Positions 34,325 through 42,557 of a stretch of 64,000 bases of DNA are shown in pieces. The position numbers and the translations under genes were made by a program. This DNA is from Streptomyces sp. NBC_00287. Its GTDB lineage: Bacteria; Actinomycetota; Actinomycetes; Streptomycetales; Streptomycetaceae. The stretch is from NCBI RefSeq assembly GCF_036173105.1, contig NZ_CP108053.1, positions 5,084,001 to 5,148,000 of the forward strand, read 5' to 3'. The notes beneath the pieces were generated by a model. It had not been told where the DNA came from, ran no database searches, and saw only the letters and a program-made list of their open reading frames with translations. The stretch's first letter is position 1. Each line of letters begins with the position of its first letter.

Positions 34325-37300
34325 TCACTCCGTCCGCAGTGCCTTCGCCGTGTCCGTCCTGGCCGCCCAGCCCGCCGGGAGCAGCGCGCCGCCCACCGCG
34401 ATCGACACTCCGCCGAGGGCGAGCAAGGTCAACGGGAGCGGGGCGTAGACGGTGAGGAAGGCGTCGGGCAGGTTCATGCCGACGGCGTCGCCCATGAGCG
34501 GGGTGACGTAGTGGTGCAGGGCGATGCCCAGCGGGACCCCGGCGGCCGCGGCGAGCAGGCCGATGCCGGTGACCGAGGTGAGGACCATGCCGACGGTCTG
34601 CCGGGGCGTCATACCGAGGGCCTTGAGGGTGCCGAGGTCGTGGATGCGGTCCCGGGTGTCGAGGACGACCGTGTTGAGCACGCCCAGGCCCGCGACCGCG
34701 ACCAGCATCAGGGTGAGCATGGCGATCAGCGCGTCCATGGCCGCGATCACGCTGGACGCGTTGTCGGTGTTGGTGTGGGCGAAGGCGCCGGTGTCGGCCA
34801 GGGTGTCGTTCAGCGCGGTCAGATAGGCCGAGGTGGCGGTGCCGGGGTCCGGTTGGGCGTAGAAGCGGTGCGGGTCGGCGTCGAGGCCGAGGGCGGTGAG
34901 AGTGGTGGCCTGGGTCAGCAGCAGCATCCCGTCGTCCTCGGTGAAGAACGCCTCGCCGACGATGCGCACGGTCGTGCTGCGGCCCTTCTCGGTCAGCGTC
35001 AGGGAGTCTCCGACCCGGACTCCGGCGGCGTCGAGGAACCGCTCCGTGACCACCGCCTGTCCCGGGCCGCTGAGCCAGGAGCCCGAGACCAGCTCCGGGG
35101 CGGCCCAGGACGCGTCGCCGTCGTAGCCGACCACGGCGGTCCGGCCCGTGATCCCGGACGCCCGTACCTCGCCCTGGGCGGTGCTGTAGTAGCGGCGGGT
35201 CCTCTGCTCGGCCTTCAGCGCGGCGGTCACGTCCGCCGGGTCGGCCTGCGGCCGGGGCTGCTGTCCCGGGGCGGGCACCACGGCGGCACCGGCCGGACCG
35301 CCCTGCCCCCGGCCGGTCTCCACGACGACCGGCGCGGCGGCGTCGAGCATCCGCTGCGCCTGCACGGCACCGAGCGTCAGGGCCAGCCCGACGGCGAAGG
35401 TGACGGTGACGGTGGCGAGGGCGACGGCGGCGGCGGTTGTTGCCGAGCGGGCGGGCCGGGAGAGGGGGTGGGCCAGGCCGAGGGTGACGGGTTGGGGGAG
35501 GGGGAGCCGTCCCGCGAGCCGCCGGGGCGGGTGCGGTGTGCGTCCGGCTGGTCGGCCGGTTGCGGGTGTCGGGGTACGTCCGAGCAGTCGGGGCAGCGGC
35601 AGTCGGCCCGTCAGCCGGCCCGGGGTACGCCCCTTCGCCGGCCCCGTCGGCCCCCGCCCCCGTCCCGTCTCCGCCGTACGCCCCACCGTGAGCGCCTCGA
35701 CCGTGCGCAGGCGGCCCGCTCGGAGTGCGGGGACGAAGGCCGCGGCGGCGACCAGGGCCAGGGCCACGGCGGGAGCGGTTACGTCGATCCACCAGGGGAT
35801 CGTTGCCCGGGCGCCGCGGTAGACGTCCTCGACGCTGCCGAGGACCGGGCCGGCGAGCAGGTTGCCGAGGGCCACTCCGAGGGCGCAGCCGATCGCGGCC
35901 GGGAGCAGGGCTTGGGCGACGTAGGCCCGTACGACCTGGGCCGGGGTGAAGCCGAGGGACTTCAGGATGCCGATGCGCCGGGTGGCGGCGCCCACCGCGC
36001 CGCTCACGACGATGCCGATGATCAGCACCGACATGGCCAGCGCGAGCACCCCGAACGCGGCCACGAAGGGCACGAAGGCGAGCGCGTTGGCGAGCTGTTC
36101 CTGCCGGACGGCGAGGTGGGAGCGGGTGCCGGTCAGGGCGCCCTCCGGCGCGGCGGCGTCGATCGCGGCACGGCCGGCGGCGACCTGGGCGTCGGTGTCG
36201 GCACTGCTGAGGCGGTAGAGCATCGCGTACCCGGACGTGCCGTTCGGCGTGGTGAGCGCCTTGGCCTGGGCGGGCGTCACCCAGGCGTCGGCGGTGCCGG
36301 TGACCGAGCGGGCGATGCCGACGACGGTCAGCGTCGGGGTGCCCTTCAGGCCGGGGAAGTCCAGCCGTGTTCCGGTCCTGAGCGCGGAGTCGCCCTCGGC
36401 CAGCACGATCTCGCCGGGGCGCGTGGCCCACCTGCCGGAGACCAGGTCCAGCCGGTCGACCGGCCCACCGGCGTCGGCCCGTCCGGCGACGGTCAGTTCG
36501 GGCAGGTCCGTACCGGACGGCATCTCACCGGAGGCGGAGGCCGTACGCGGACTCAGCGACACGGTCCGGAAGGGACCGGCCGCGTCGGCGACCCCGGAAG
36601 CCCGCGCGGTGGCCGCCAGTTGCGCCTCCGTGGCCTTGCTTGGGTCGAACCACGCGGTCAGATGGGCTCCGCGCTGCTCGGCCATGGCCTGATCGAAGGG
36701 CGCCCGGGACGCGACGAGCACCCCGGCAGCCACCACGGACGCGGTGACCGCAATGAGCGTGGTCAGGACCATCACCGTGCTCTGCACCCGCCGCCGCCCA
36801 ACCCCGGCACGCACGACCGCGCCCAGGGCACCCGTGGCATGCGGCCCGCGCCGCATCCCTCCGCCTGAGGTGCCCGGGGTTGGCGGCCGACGCCGTCCGA
36901 ATCCCAGAAGCCCCCCTCCGCCCGGCGCGCCCGTGCTCTGCGGCTGCTCCTCGCCCCCCGAGCCCGCGGCTCGCACCTCTTCGCCTGGGGCGCCTGTGCT
37001 CTGGGGCTGGCGCTGCTCCTCGCGCCCCGAGCCCGCGGCTCGCACCTCTTCGCCTGGGGCGCCTGTGCTCTGGGGCTGGCGCTGCTCCTCGCGCCCCGAG
37101 CCCGTGGCTCGCACCTCTTCGCCTGGGGCGCCTGTGCTCTGGGGCTGGCGCTGCTCCTCGCGCCCCGAGCCCGTGGCTCGCACCTCTTCGCCTGGGGCGC
37201 CTGTGCTCTGGGGCTGGCGCTGCTCCTCGCGCCCCGAGCCCGTGGCCGGCACCTCTTCGCCTGGGGCGCCTGTGCTCTGGGGCTGGCGCTGCCCCTCGCC

Positions 37301-37576
37301 CCCCGAGCCCGCGGCTCGCACCTCTTCTCCCGGGGCGCCCGTGCTCTGGGGCTGGCGCTGCCCCTCGCCCCCCGAGCCCGCGGCTCGCACCTCTTCGCCC
37401 GGGGCGCCCGTGCTCTGGGGCTGGCGCTGCCCCTCGCCCTCCGCGTCCGCGGCTCGCATCCAGCGTCGCCCGAATCCGCCCTCCGCACCCCCGGCCCGTA
37501 TCCAGCGTCGCCCGAATCCTCCCCCCGCACCCCCGGCCCGCCCACCGCGTCGCCCGACCCCACCCCCCGCGCTCAC
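34325..37576 (-). CDS. MacB/FtsX-type ABC permease with N-terminal 23-residue tandem repeats
   Basis: Up to 1083 residues if it starts at GTG 37576, which overlaps the ATPase stop (GTGA) and so is favoured; an internal ATG (MRRGPHATGALG) would give a conventional permease. The core has a first helix (STVMVLTTLIAVTASVVAAGVLV), an extracellular MacB_PCD-like domain, a three-helix FtsX domain (residues near 490-600), a second MacB-like domain and a C-terminal FtsX domain, the usual 10-helix layout. The N-terminal 220 residues are cytoplasmic and made of seven copies of a 23-residue repeat (pieces QRQPQSTGAPGEEVRA and GSGREE). Such permeases usually export or mediate antibiotic-peptide defence. 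Confidence 0.85.
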   Translation of the reverse strand: MSAGGGVGRRGGRAGGAGGGFGRRWIRAGGAEGGFGRRWMRAADAEGEGQRQPQSTGAPGEEVRAAGSGGEGQRQPQSTGAPGEEVRAAGSGGEGQRQPQSTGAPGEEVPATGSGREEQRQPQSTGAPGEEVRATGSGREEQRQPQSTGAPGEEVRATGSGREEQRQPQSTGAPGEEVRAAGSGREEQRQPQSTGAPGEEVRAAGSGGEEQPQSTGAPGGGGLLGFGRRRPPTPGTSGGGMRRGPHATGALGAVVRAGVGRRRVQSTVMVLTTLIAVTASVVAAGVLVASRAPFDQAMAEQRGAHLTAWFDPSKATEAQLAATARASGVADAAGPFRTVSLSPRTASASGEMPSGTDLPELTVAGRADAGGPVDRLDLVSGRWATRPGEIVLAEGDSALRTGTRLDFPGLKGTPTLTVVGIARSVTGTADAWVTPAQAKALTTPNGTSGYAMLYRLSSADTDAQVAAGRAAIDAAAPEGALTGTRSHLAVRQEQLANALAFVPFVAAFGVLALAMSVLIIGIVVSGAVGAATRRIGILKSLGFTPAQVVRAYVAQALLPAAIGCALGVALGNLLAGPVLGSVEDVYRGARATIPWWIDVTAPAVALALVAAAAFVPALRAGRLRTVEALTVGRTAETGRGRGPTGPAKGRTPGRLTGRLPLPRLLGRTPTPATGRPAGRTPHPPRRLAGRLPLPQPVTLGLAHPLSRPARSATTAAAVALATVTVTFAVGLALTLGAVQAQRMLDAAAPVVVETGRGQGGPAGAAVVPAPGQQPRPQADPADVTAALKAEQRTRRYYSTAQGEVRASGITGRTAVVGYDGDASWAAPELVSGSWLSGPGQAVVTERFLDAAGVRVGDSLTLTEKGRSTTVRIVGEAFFTEDDGMLLLTQATTLTALGLDADPHRFYAQPDPGTATSAYLTALNDTLADTGAFAHTNTDNASSVIAAMDALIAMLTLMLVAVAGLGVLNTVVLDTRDRIHDLGTLKALGMTPRQTVGMVLTSVTGIGLLAAAAGVPLGIALHHYVTPLMGDAVGMNLPDAFLTVYAPLPLTLLALGGVSIAVGGALLPAGWAARTDTAKALRTE
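36917..37454 (-). repeat. 69-bp in-frame tandem repeat in the ABC permease gene
   Basis: Seven complete 69-base units begin at 36972, 37041, 37110, 37179, 37248, 37317 and 37386 and run to 37454, with a shortened unit at 36917-36971. Unit-to-unit identity is very high, with a few single-base differences; because 69 is a multiple of three, the frame is kept. The encoded unit is 23 residues, rich in Gln, Pro, Gly, Glu and Arg. Confidence 0.95.
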
Positions 37577-38262
37577 CGCAGCACCCCCGCCGTGTCGCGG
37601 GCGATTCGGCCGTCGATCAGTTCGATCGTGCGGGTCGTGCAGGAGTTGGCGAGGATCGGGTCGTGGGTGACCAGGACGATCGTCTGGCCGTCTGCGTTGA
37701 GTGCGGCCAGCAGGTCCCGTACGTCCTCGCCGGACGCGGAGTCCAGGGCGCCGGTCGGCTCGTCGGCCAGGAGTAGGGCCGGGCGGTTCATCAAGGCTCG
37801 GGCGACCGCCACCCGTTGACGTTCCCCGCCGGACAGGGTGCCGGGGCGGGCGTCGGCGTGCCGGGCCATGCCGAGGTGGGTCAGCAGGTCCGCGGCGCGG
37901 CGGCGGGCCTCGGCCCGGGGTGTCCCGGCGAGCCGGGCGGGCAGCAGCACGTTCTCGGCGACCGTCAGATCGTCCAGCAGGTGGAAGAACTGGAAGACCA
38001 TGCCGATCCGCGCCCGCCGGTACTTCGCCGAGGCGGTCTCGCCCAGCCGGTCCACCCGCAGCCCGTCGACGGTGACGCTGCCGGCGGAGGGCCGGTCGAG
38101 ACCCGCGATCAGATTGAGCAGCGTGGACTTGCCGCTGCCGGAAGGGCCGAGCACGGCCACCGCCTCCCCGGCCCGCACGGTGAGGCTGACTCCCGCGAGC
38201 GCCGGCGGCCCCTCCCCGTACGTCCGGCTCACGTCGCTGATGTCGATGACGGGTGTGTCCAT
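37573..38262 (-). CDS. ABC transporter ATP-binding protein (MacB/LolD type)
   Basis: A 229-residue ATPase starting at ATG 38262: Walker A LGPSGSGKST near residue 40, FFHLLDDLTVAENVLLP (typical of LolD/MacB ATPases), signature LSGGERQRVAVARAL, Walker B LLLADEPTGALDS and the H-loop in VLVTHDPILANSC. The stop overlaps the permease GTG by 3 bases. The divergent two-component system at 38467-40403 may control the pair, as in Bce-like peptide-resistance modules. Confidence 0.95.
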   Translation of the reverse strand: MDTPVIDISDVSRTYGEGPPALAGVSLTVRAGEAVAVLGPSGSGKSTLLNLIAGLDRPSAGSVTVDGLRVDRLGETASAKYRRARIGMVFQFFHLLDDLTVAENVLLPARLAGTPRAEARRRAADLLTHLGMARHADARPGTLSGGERQRVAVARALMNRPALLLADEPTGALDSASGEDVRDLLAALNADGQTIVLVTHDPILANSCTTRTIELIDGRIARDTAGVLR

Positions 38263-38466
38263 CGCTGCCTCCCCGGTTGCTGACGGACGGTTCGGCGTGA
38301 CGCTAGGCGCGGGGCCGGTCCCGGGGCGTCGCCCGCGGCGGCGAGTGCGGCTGCCGTACCGGGAGGACCCGGCGGGCACGTCATCCCTGAGATGTACGCG
38401 GCAGATGTACGGCCCCTCCCCGGCGGGAGGGATGTGACCGCCCCGGACGCTTGCCAGACTGGGCCC

Positions 38467-39729
38467 ATGAGCTGGGCGGGCGCGGAGCGGTGGAAGTCGG
38501 GCGTGGCGGCACTGCTGCACTCCGGACCGCTGCCGCGCCCCTCGCGGTGGAGCAGAACGGCCGACACCGTCCTGGCGCTGGTGCTGGCCGCCTGCACGGT
38601 GGGTGCCGTGGTGCGGCCGGAGCAGGATCGGATGGCGCCGGTTCCGCGTTTCGGTGAGCCGCCGCCGCCCCTGCCCGTGCACCCGGACCCCGCGCTGGAC
38701 TCGGGGGAGCTGATCCTGGCCGCGCTGACCGCGCTGCCGCTGATCGTGCGACGGCGGTATCCGCTGGCCGCGTTCTGGGCGGTGCTCGTCATGACGCTGC
38801 TGTTCGGTCAGCGCGTCGGCGAGAGCGGGACCACCGTCTACCCGTTCCTGTCCTGCGTGGTCGCCGCGTACAGCGCCGCCGTGCACAGTCCGCACCGGCT
38901 GTACGCGCTCGGCAGCGTGCTGGTCGGCGCGGTACTGATGACGGCGCTGCACGAGGAGTACTTCCCGTACTTCACCACCGGGTTCGTGCCGTTCCTGGCC
39001 CTGGTCGGCGTGGGGCTCGGGGCGAACGCGATCCACGTCTGGCAGCAGCGCGTCCGCGACCTCCAGGAACGGCAGGAGGTAGCCACCCGTCTCGCCGTCG
39101 AGCACGAACGGGCCCGGATCGCCCGGGAGTTGCACGACATCGTCACCCACAATGTGAGCGTGATGGTGATCCAGGCCGGCGCGGCCCGCAAAGTGATGGA
39201 CGCCGCGCCCGACCGGGCCCGCGAGGCGCTGCTGGCGGTGGAGGCGGGCGGACGCACGGCGATGGCCGAACTGCGCCATGTCATGGGCCTGTTGACGATG
39301 GACGGCCGGTCGGATGCCGACGCGGACCTGTCCCCACAGCCCGGCCTCGCCCAACTGGCCCCCCTCATCGACCGCGTCCGCGCAACCGGCGTCCACGTCG
39401 ACCTGGCCGTTACGGGAACTCCGGCCCCCCTCCCACCCGGCGCCGACCTGGCCGCGTACCGCGTGGTCCAGGAGGCGCTGACGAACGTCGTCCGGCATGC
39501 GGCGGGGGCGCGGGTACGGGTGACGGTCGAACACACCGGGGAGGAGGTGCGCGTGGAGGTGTCCGACAGTGGCGGTACTGCCCTGCCCGGCCCCGACACC
39601 ACCGGCGGCCGAGGCCTGATCGGCCTCCGTGAACGACTTGCCGTCTACGGCGGCACTCTGGAAGCAAACACCCGCCCCACCGGGGGATTCCGCGTCCGTG
39701 CGGTGATTCCGGCGGAGGCGTCCCGATGA
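38467..39729 (+). CDS. Sensor histidine kinase (HisKA_3 class)
   Basis: A 420-residue protein starting at ATG 38467. About four to five helices occupy residues 30-185. The dimerisation domain has RARIARELHDIVTHNVSVMVIQAG with the phospho-acceptor His, and the ATPase domain has EALTNVVRHAAGA and GRGLIGLRERLAVYGG. The last codon overlaps the response-regulator ATG (ATGA). It is divergent from the MacB-type ABC genes, 204 bases away, whose substrate it may monitor. Confidence 0.92.
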   Translation: MSWAGAERWKSGVAALLHSGPLPRPSRWSRTADTVLALVLAACTVGAVVRPEQDRMAPVPRFGEPPPPLPVHPDPALDSGELILAALTALPLIVRRRYPLAAFWAVLVMTLLFGQRVGESGTTVYPFLSCVVAAYSAAVHSPHRLYALGSVLVGAVLMTALHEEYFPYFTTGFVPFLALVGVGLGANAIHVWQQRVRDLQERQEVATRLAVEHERARIARELHDIVTHNVSVMVIQAGAARKVMDAAPDRAREALLAVEAGGRTAMAELRHVMGLLTMDGRSDADADLSPQPGLAQLAPLIDRVRATGVHVDLAVTGTPAPLPPGADLAAYRVVQEALTNVVRHAAGARVRVTVEHTGEEVRVEVSDSGGTALPGPDTTGGRGLIGLRERLAVYGGTLEANTRPTGGFRVRAVIPAEASR

Positions 39730-40403
39730 CCGCGCCGCGGGTGGTGATCGCCGACGACCAGGCCCTGGTCCGCACCGGCTTCTCCATGATCCTGACCGCC
39801 GACGGCATCGACGTGGTGGCGGAGGCGGCCGACGGCGAGCAGGCGCTGGAGGCGGTCCGGCGCACCCGCCCCGACCTCGTGCTGATGGACGTACGGATGC
39901 CGGGCCTCGACGGCCTGGAGGCCACCCGCCGCATCCTCTCCGGAACCGTCGTCCCCGACCCGCCCCGAGTCCTGATCCTCACCACGTACGACCTGGACCG
40001 CTATGTCTACGCGGCCCTCACCGCCGGCGCCAGCGGCTTCCTGCTCAAGGACGTCACCCCCGAACACCTGGTCGCCGCCGTCCACATGGCCCGCTCCGGT
40101 GACGCGCTGCTCGCCCCCGCGATCACCCGGCGCCTGGTCGAGCGCTTCGTCTCGCAGGACACCCGGACCGCCGCCCTGCACCGGGACCTGTCCGTCCTCA
40201 CCCCGCGCGAGGTGGAGGTCCTCCAGGCCCTCGGCACCGGGCTGAGCAACGCCGAACTCGCCGAGCGCTTCGTCCTGAGCGAGGCCACCGTGAAGACCCA
40301 CGTGGCCCGGATCCTCGCCAAACTCCGCCTGCGGGACCGCGCCCAGGCCGTGGTGGTGGCCTACGAGACGGGCCTGATCACTCCGGGAGCGGCCGGCCGC
40401 TGA
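39726..40403 (+). CDS. NarL/FixJ-family response regulator
   Basis: A 225-residue regulator starting at ATG 39726. The receiver has IADDQALVRTGFSMIL, phospho-acceptor Asp in DLVLMDVRMPGLDG near residue 54, LTTYDLDRYVY and LLKDVTPEHLVAAV. The LuxR-type DNA-binding domain is LTPREVEVLQALGTGLSNAELAERF and EATVKTHVARILAKL. It is coupled to the kinase gene. The 3' end overlaps the convergent NmrA-like gene by 26 bases. Confidence 0.95.
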   Translation: MTAPRVVIADDQALVRTGFSMILTADGIDVVAEAADGEQALEAVRRTRPDLVLMDVRMPGLDGLEATRRILSGTVVPDPPRVLILTTYDLDRYVYAALTAGASGFLLKDVTPEHLVAAVHMARSGDALLAPAITRRLVERFVSQDTRTAALHRDLSVLTPREVEVLQALGTGLSNAELAERFVLSEATVKTHVARILAKLRLRDRAQAVVVAYETGLITPGAAGR

Positions 40404-41151
40404 GAAAGTCCTCCCAGGTCCGCTTTCCCGTATCGGCTCCTACGAGGGCCAGGTTGGCCCCCGCCCGGTAGGCGCGGCCCGCCTTGCCGGGGATGCGGAC
40501 GGGGAGGGTGGGCCGACGCCTGCCCCGCGCCGCCAGATGGCCGCGCAGGAGGTCGCCGATGCCGTAGACCTTCGGGCCCGCGAGATCGGGGACGCGGCCG
40601 GCCGGTGCCCCGAGGGCCAGTTCGACGAGCCGGGCCGCCACCTCGCCCGCGTCGACCGGCTGCATCCGCAGGCCGCCGGGGACGGGGACGACGGGCAGCT
40701 TGGTCATCTTCTCGACCATCGTCAGGACCAGGTCGTTGAACTGGGCCGCCCGGAGCGTGGTCCAGCCGATGCCCGACCCGGCGATGATCCGCTCCGACTC
40801 CAGCTTGGTGCGCAGCCAGGCCAGCGGGACGGTGTCGGCGCCGATCACCGAGATGTACACCAGATGCCGTACGCCCGCCGCCTGTGCGGCCCGGACCAGG
40901 TTGCCGGTGGCGATGTCGTCGCCCTTCTGTCCGCCGGCCAGGTGCAGCACGGTGTGCACGCCGGTCAGGGCCGCCTCGGGGGTCTCCTTCAGCAGGTCGC
41001 AGGCGACGTACTCGACGCCGTCCGCGCTCTCCTGCGGGTGCCGGCTGAGGACCCGCACCTCGTGTCCCGCGGCCCGCAGCAGCGGGACGACGAGACGGCC
41101 GAGGGTGCCGGTGCCGCCGGTGACGAGGACGGGGGTGTGCTGCGTGTTCAT
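40378..41151 (-). CDS. NmrA-like NAD(P)-binding protein (ECF41 partner)
   Basis: A 257-residue Rossmann-fold protein with an N-terminal LVTGGTGTLGRLVVPLL NAD(P) loop, followed by HTVLHLAGG and a tail with AGEVAARLVELALG, as in NmrA/YwnB reductases. It is divergent from the sigma factor at 41221. The position next to an ECF41 sigma factor and the ECF41-type promoter at 41192-41218 identify it as the COE partner (carboxymuconolactone decarboxylase, oxidoreductase or epimerase) of that group. Substrate unknown. Confidence 0.85.
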   Translation of the reverse strand: MNTQHTPVLVTGGTGTLGRLVVPLLRAAGHEVRVLSRHPQESADGVEYVACDLLKETPEAALTGVHTVLHLAGGQKGDDIATGNLVRAAQAAGVRHLVYISVIGADTVPLAWLRTKLESERIIAGSGIGWTTLRAAQFNDLVLTMVEKMTKLPVVPVPGGLRMQPVDAGEVAARLVELALGAPAGRVPDLAGPKVYGIGDLLRGHLAARGRRRPTLPVRIPGKAGRAYRAGANLALVGADTGKRTWEDFLSGRPLPE

Positions 41152-41191
41152 GGTCCGCTCCGTGGGGTCGTATCGGGTGATCTACTGAGGT

Positions 41192-41218
41192 GACCCGCCG
41201 ACCGGAAGGAATGTGACA
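41192..41218 (-). promoter_or_regulatory. ECF41-type promoter of the NmrA-like gene
   Basis: On the minus strand TGTCACA (41218-41212) is followed after exactly 16 bases by GGTC (41195-41192). ECF41 sigma factors are known to use TGTCACA-N16-CGTC, so one base of the -10 differs. The element reads toward the NmrA-like gene and lies directly before the sigma gene, as in other ECF41 loci. Confidence 0.7.
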
Positions 41219-41220
41219 CG

Positions 41221-42084
41221 GTGCCCGAACCCGATTTCATGGCGCGCCAGTTCGAGGAGCATCGGCCCAGGCTGCGGGCGGTGGCGTACCGGATGCTCGG
41301 CTCGGTGAGCGAGGCCGACGACGCGGTGCAGGACGCCTGGCTGCGGGTGGACCGCGCGGACACCTCGGCGGTGGAGAACCCCGGGGGCTGGCTCACGACG
41401 GTCGTGGCCCGCGTCTGCCTCAACCTGCTCCGGGCCCGGGAGACCCGCCGCGAGGAGGCGCTGGACGCCGTCGGACAGGCCCCCGTTTCCGAGGTGGACC
41501 CCGAGGAGGAGGCACTCCTCGCCGATTCCGTCGGCCTCGCTCTGCTGATCGTCCTCGACACGCTCGCGCCCGCCGAGCGGCTGGCCTTCGTGCTGCACGA
41601 CATGTTCCAGGTGCCGTTCGACGAGATCGGACTGCTGCTGGAGAAGTCCCCGGCGGCCACCCGCCAGCTCGCCAGCCGGGCCCGCCGCCGCATCAAGGGC
41701 GCCCCGGCCCCCGACGCCGACCTTCCGCGCCGCCGGGAGGCGGTCGGCGCCTATCTGGCCGCCACCCGCACCGGCGACTTCGACGCGCTGCTCGCCCTGC
41801 TGCACCCCGAGGTCGTCCTGCACGCGGACCCGGCGGTCGTCCCCACTCCGGAACCGGTCTTCCTCGGCGGTGCCCGTACGGTCGCCCGGGCCGCGCTGGC
41901 CTCGGCGGACCGTGCCACGACCTCGGCGCTCGTCCTGGTCGACGGCCGCTTCGGCGTCGCGTTCACGCAGGCGGGCCGGGTGCGGGTGGTGCTCCGCTTC
42001 ACCTTCGACGGTGACCTGATCACCGGCATCGACATCGTCGGGGAGCGGAAGCGGCTCGCGGAGCTGGAGTTGGCCGTTCCGTAG
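41221..42084 (+). CDS. ECF41 (SigJ-like) RNA polymerase sigma factor with SnoaL-type tail
   Basis: A 287-residue sigma factor starting at GTG 41221. Region 2 includes RLRAVAYRMLGSVSEADDAVQDAWLR, and region 4 includes LAPAERLAFVLHDMFQVPFDEIGLLL and SPAATRQLASRARRRI. The C-terminal 110 residues form a SnoaL-like domain (AVGAYLAATRTGDFDALLALLHPEVVLHADP), which in ECF41 replaces a separate anti-sigma factor and controls activity. The paired NmrA-like gene is its usual target. The cofactor or signal sensed by the tail is unknown. Confidence 0.93.
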   Translation: MPEPDFMARQFEEHRPRLRAVAYRMLGSVSEADDAVQDAWLRVDRADTSAVENPGGWLTTVVARVCLNLLRARETRREEALDAVGQAPVSEVDPEEEALLADSVGLALLIVLDTLAPAERLAFVLHDMFQVPFDEIGLLLEKSPAATRQLASRARRRIKGAPAPDADLPRRREAVGAYLAATRTGDFDALLALLHPEVVLHADPAVVPTPEPVFLGGARTVARAALASADRATTSALVLVDGRFGVAFTQAGRVRVVLRFTFDGDLITGIDIVGERKRLAELELAVP

Positions 42085-42157
42085 TGGTGGAAGTCTGCCC
42101 GAACCGGGCCCTGTTGCCCTACCCTCGACCCACGACGCACTGGGGGGAGTGGTGTTC

Positions 42158-42541
42158 GTGGAGATCGCACCCGAACTGTTGATGGCTCTGGCCTCGGGGA
42201 CCGCGGGGGCCGCGGGGCAGCAGATCTGGGAGAAGTTGCGGAGTCTGGTCAGGCGTCGGCCGGACCCGGAAGCGCCCAGTGGCGAAGGGGAGTTGGTCGC
42301 GCTCGGTGAGGCGGCCGATGACTCGGAGCGGGCCCATGAGCTGGCCAATGTGCTCGCGCTCAGGGCCGCGCAGGATCCAGCCTTCGCCCAGGCCCTGGAG
42401 AGCTGGCGGCAGGAGGCCGAGGCCTGGGACCGGGCGCCGACCGGCTCCGGGGACGTCCACAACGAGATCACGGGCGGCGACTTCAAGGGCCCGGTCTTCC
42501 AGGGGCGGGACTTCAACGGTCCCATGAACTTCGGCCGTTAG
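42158..42541 (+). CDS. Bell-like small effector with C-terminal RHIM-like motif
   Basis: A 127-residue protein. The start is taken as GTG 42158, 8 bases after GGGGGGAG; GTG at 42149 and 42152 are too close to it. Residues about 1-40 contain a hydrophobic, Gly/Ala-rich helix (APELLMALASGTAGAAG) followed by WEKLRSLVRRR; the middle is helical and charged (DSERAHELANVLALRAAQ). The last 27 residues hold the pattern E-I-x-G-G-x-F-x-x-P-V ... R-D-F-x-G-P. This is the layout of Bell-domain effectors linked by amyloid-type motifs to NLR-like NTPases. The next gene begins 17 bases later and starts with the same motif. Confidence 0.7.
   Translation: MEIAPELLMALASGTAGAAGQQIWEKLRSLVRRRPDPEAPSGEGELVALGEAADDSERAHELANVLALRAAQDPAFAQALESWRQEAEAWDRAPTGSGDVHNEITGGDFKGPVFQGRDFNGPMNFGR
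42461..42532 (+). other. RHIM/BASS-like amyloid motif, effector copy
   Basis: Codons for 24 residues at the C-terminus of the Bell-like protein. The gap-free alignment with the N-terminal copy in the NACHT protein (42594-42665) gives 13 of 24 identical residues, with conserved E-I, G-G, F, P-V, R-D-F, G-P and F. The pattern resembles bacterial amyloid signalling sequences of the RHIM-like class. Confidence 0.65.
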
Positions 42542-42557
42542 GGCTCGGGCAGCGGCC

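Noticed and set aside
34511-36868. Open frame of about 785 codons on the plus strand across the permease
   Set aside because: Antisense to the FtsX-type permease with Gly/Arg/Asp-rich nonsense sequence.
36917-37454. CRISPR array
   Set aside because: The 69-base units are contiguous, with no unique spacers, no cas genes nearby, and keep a coding frame.
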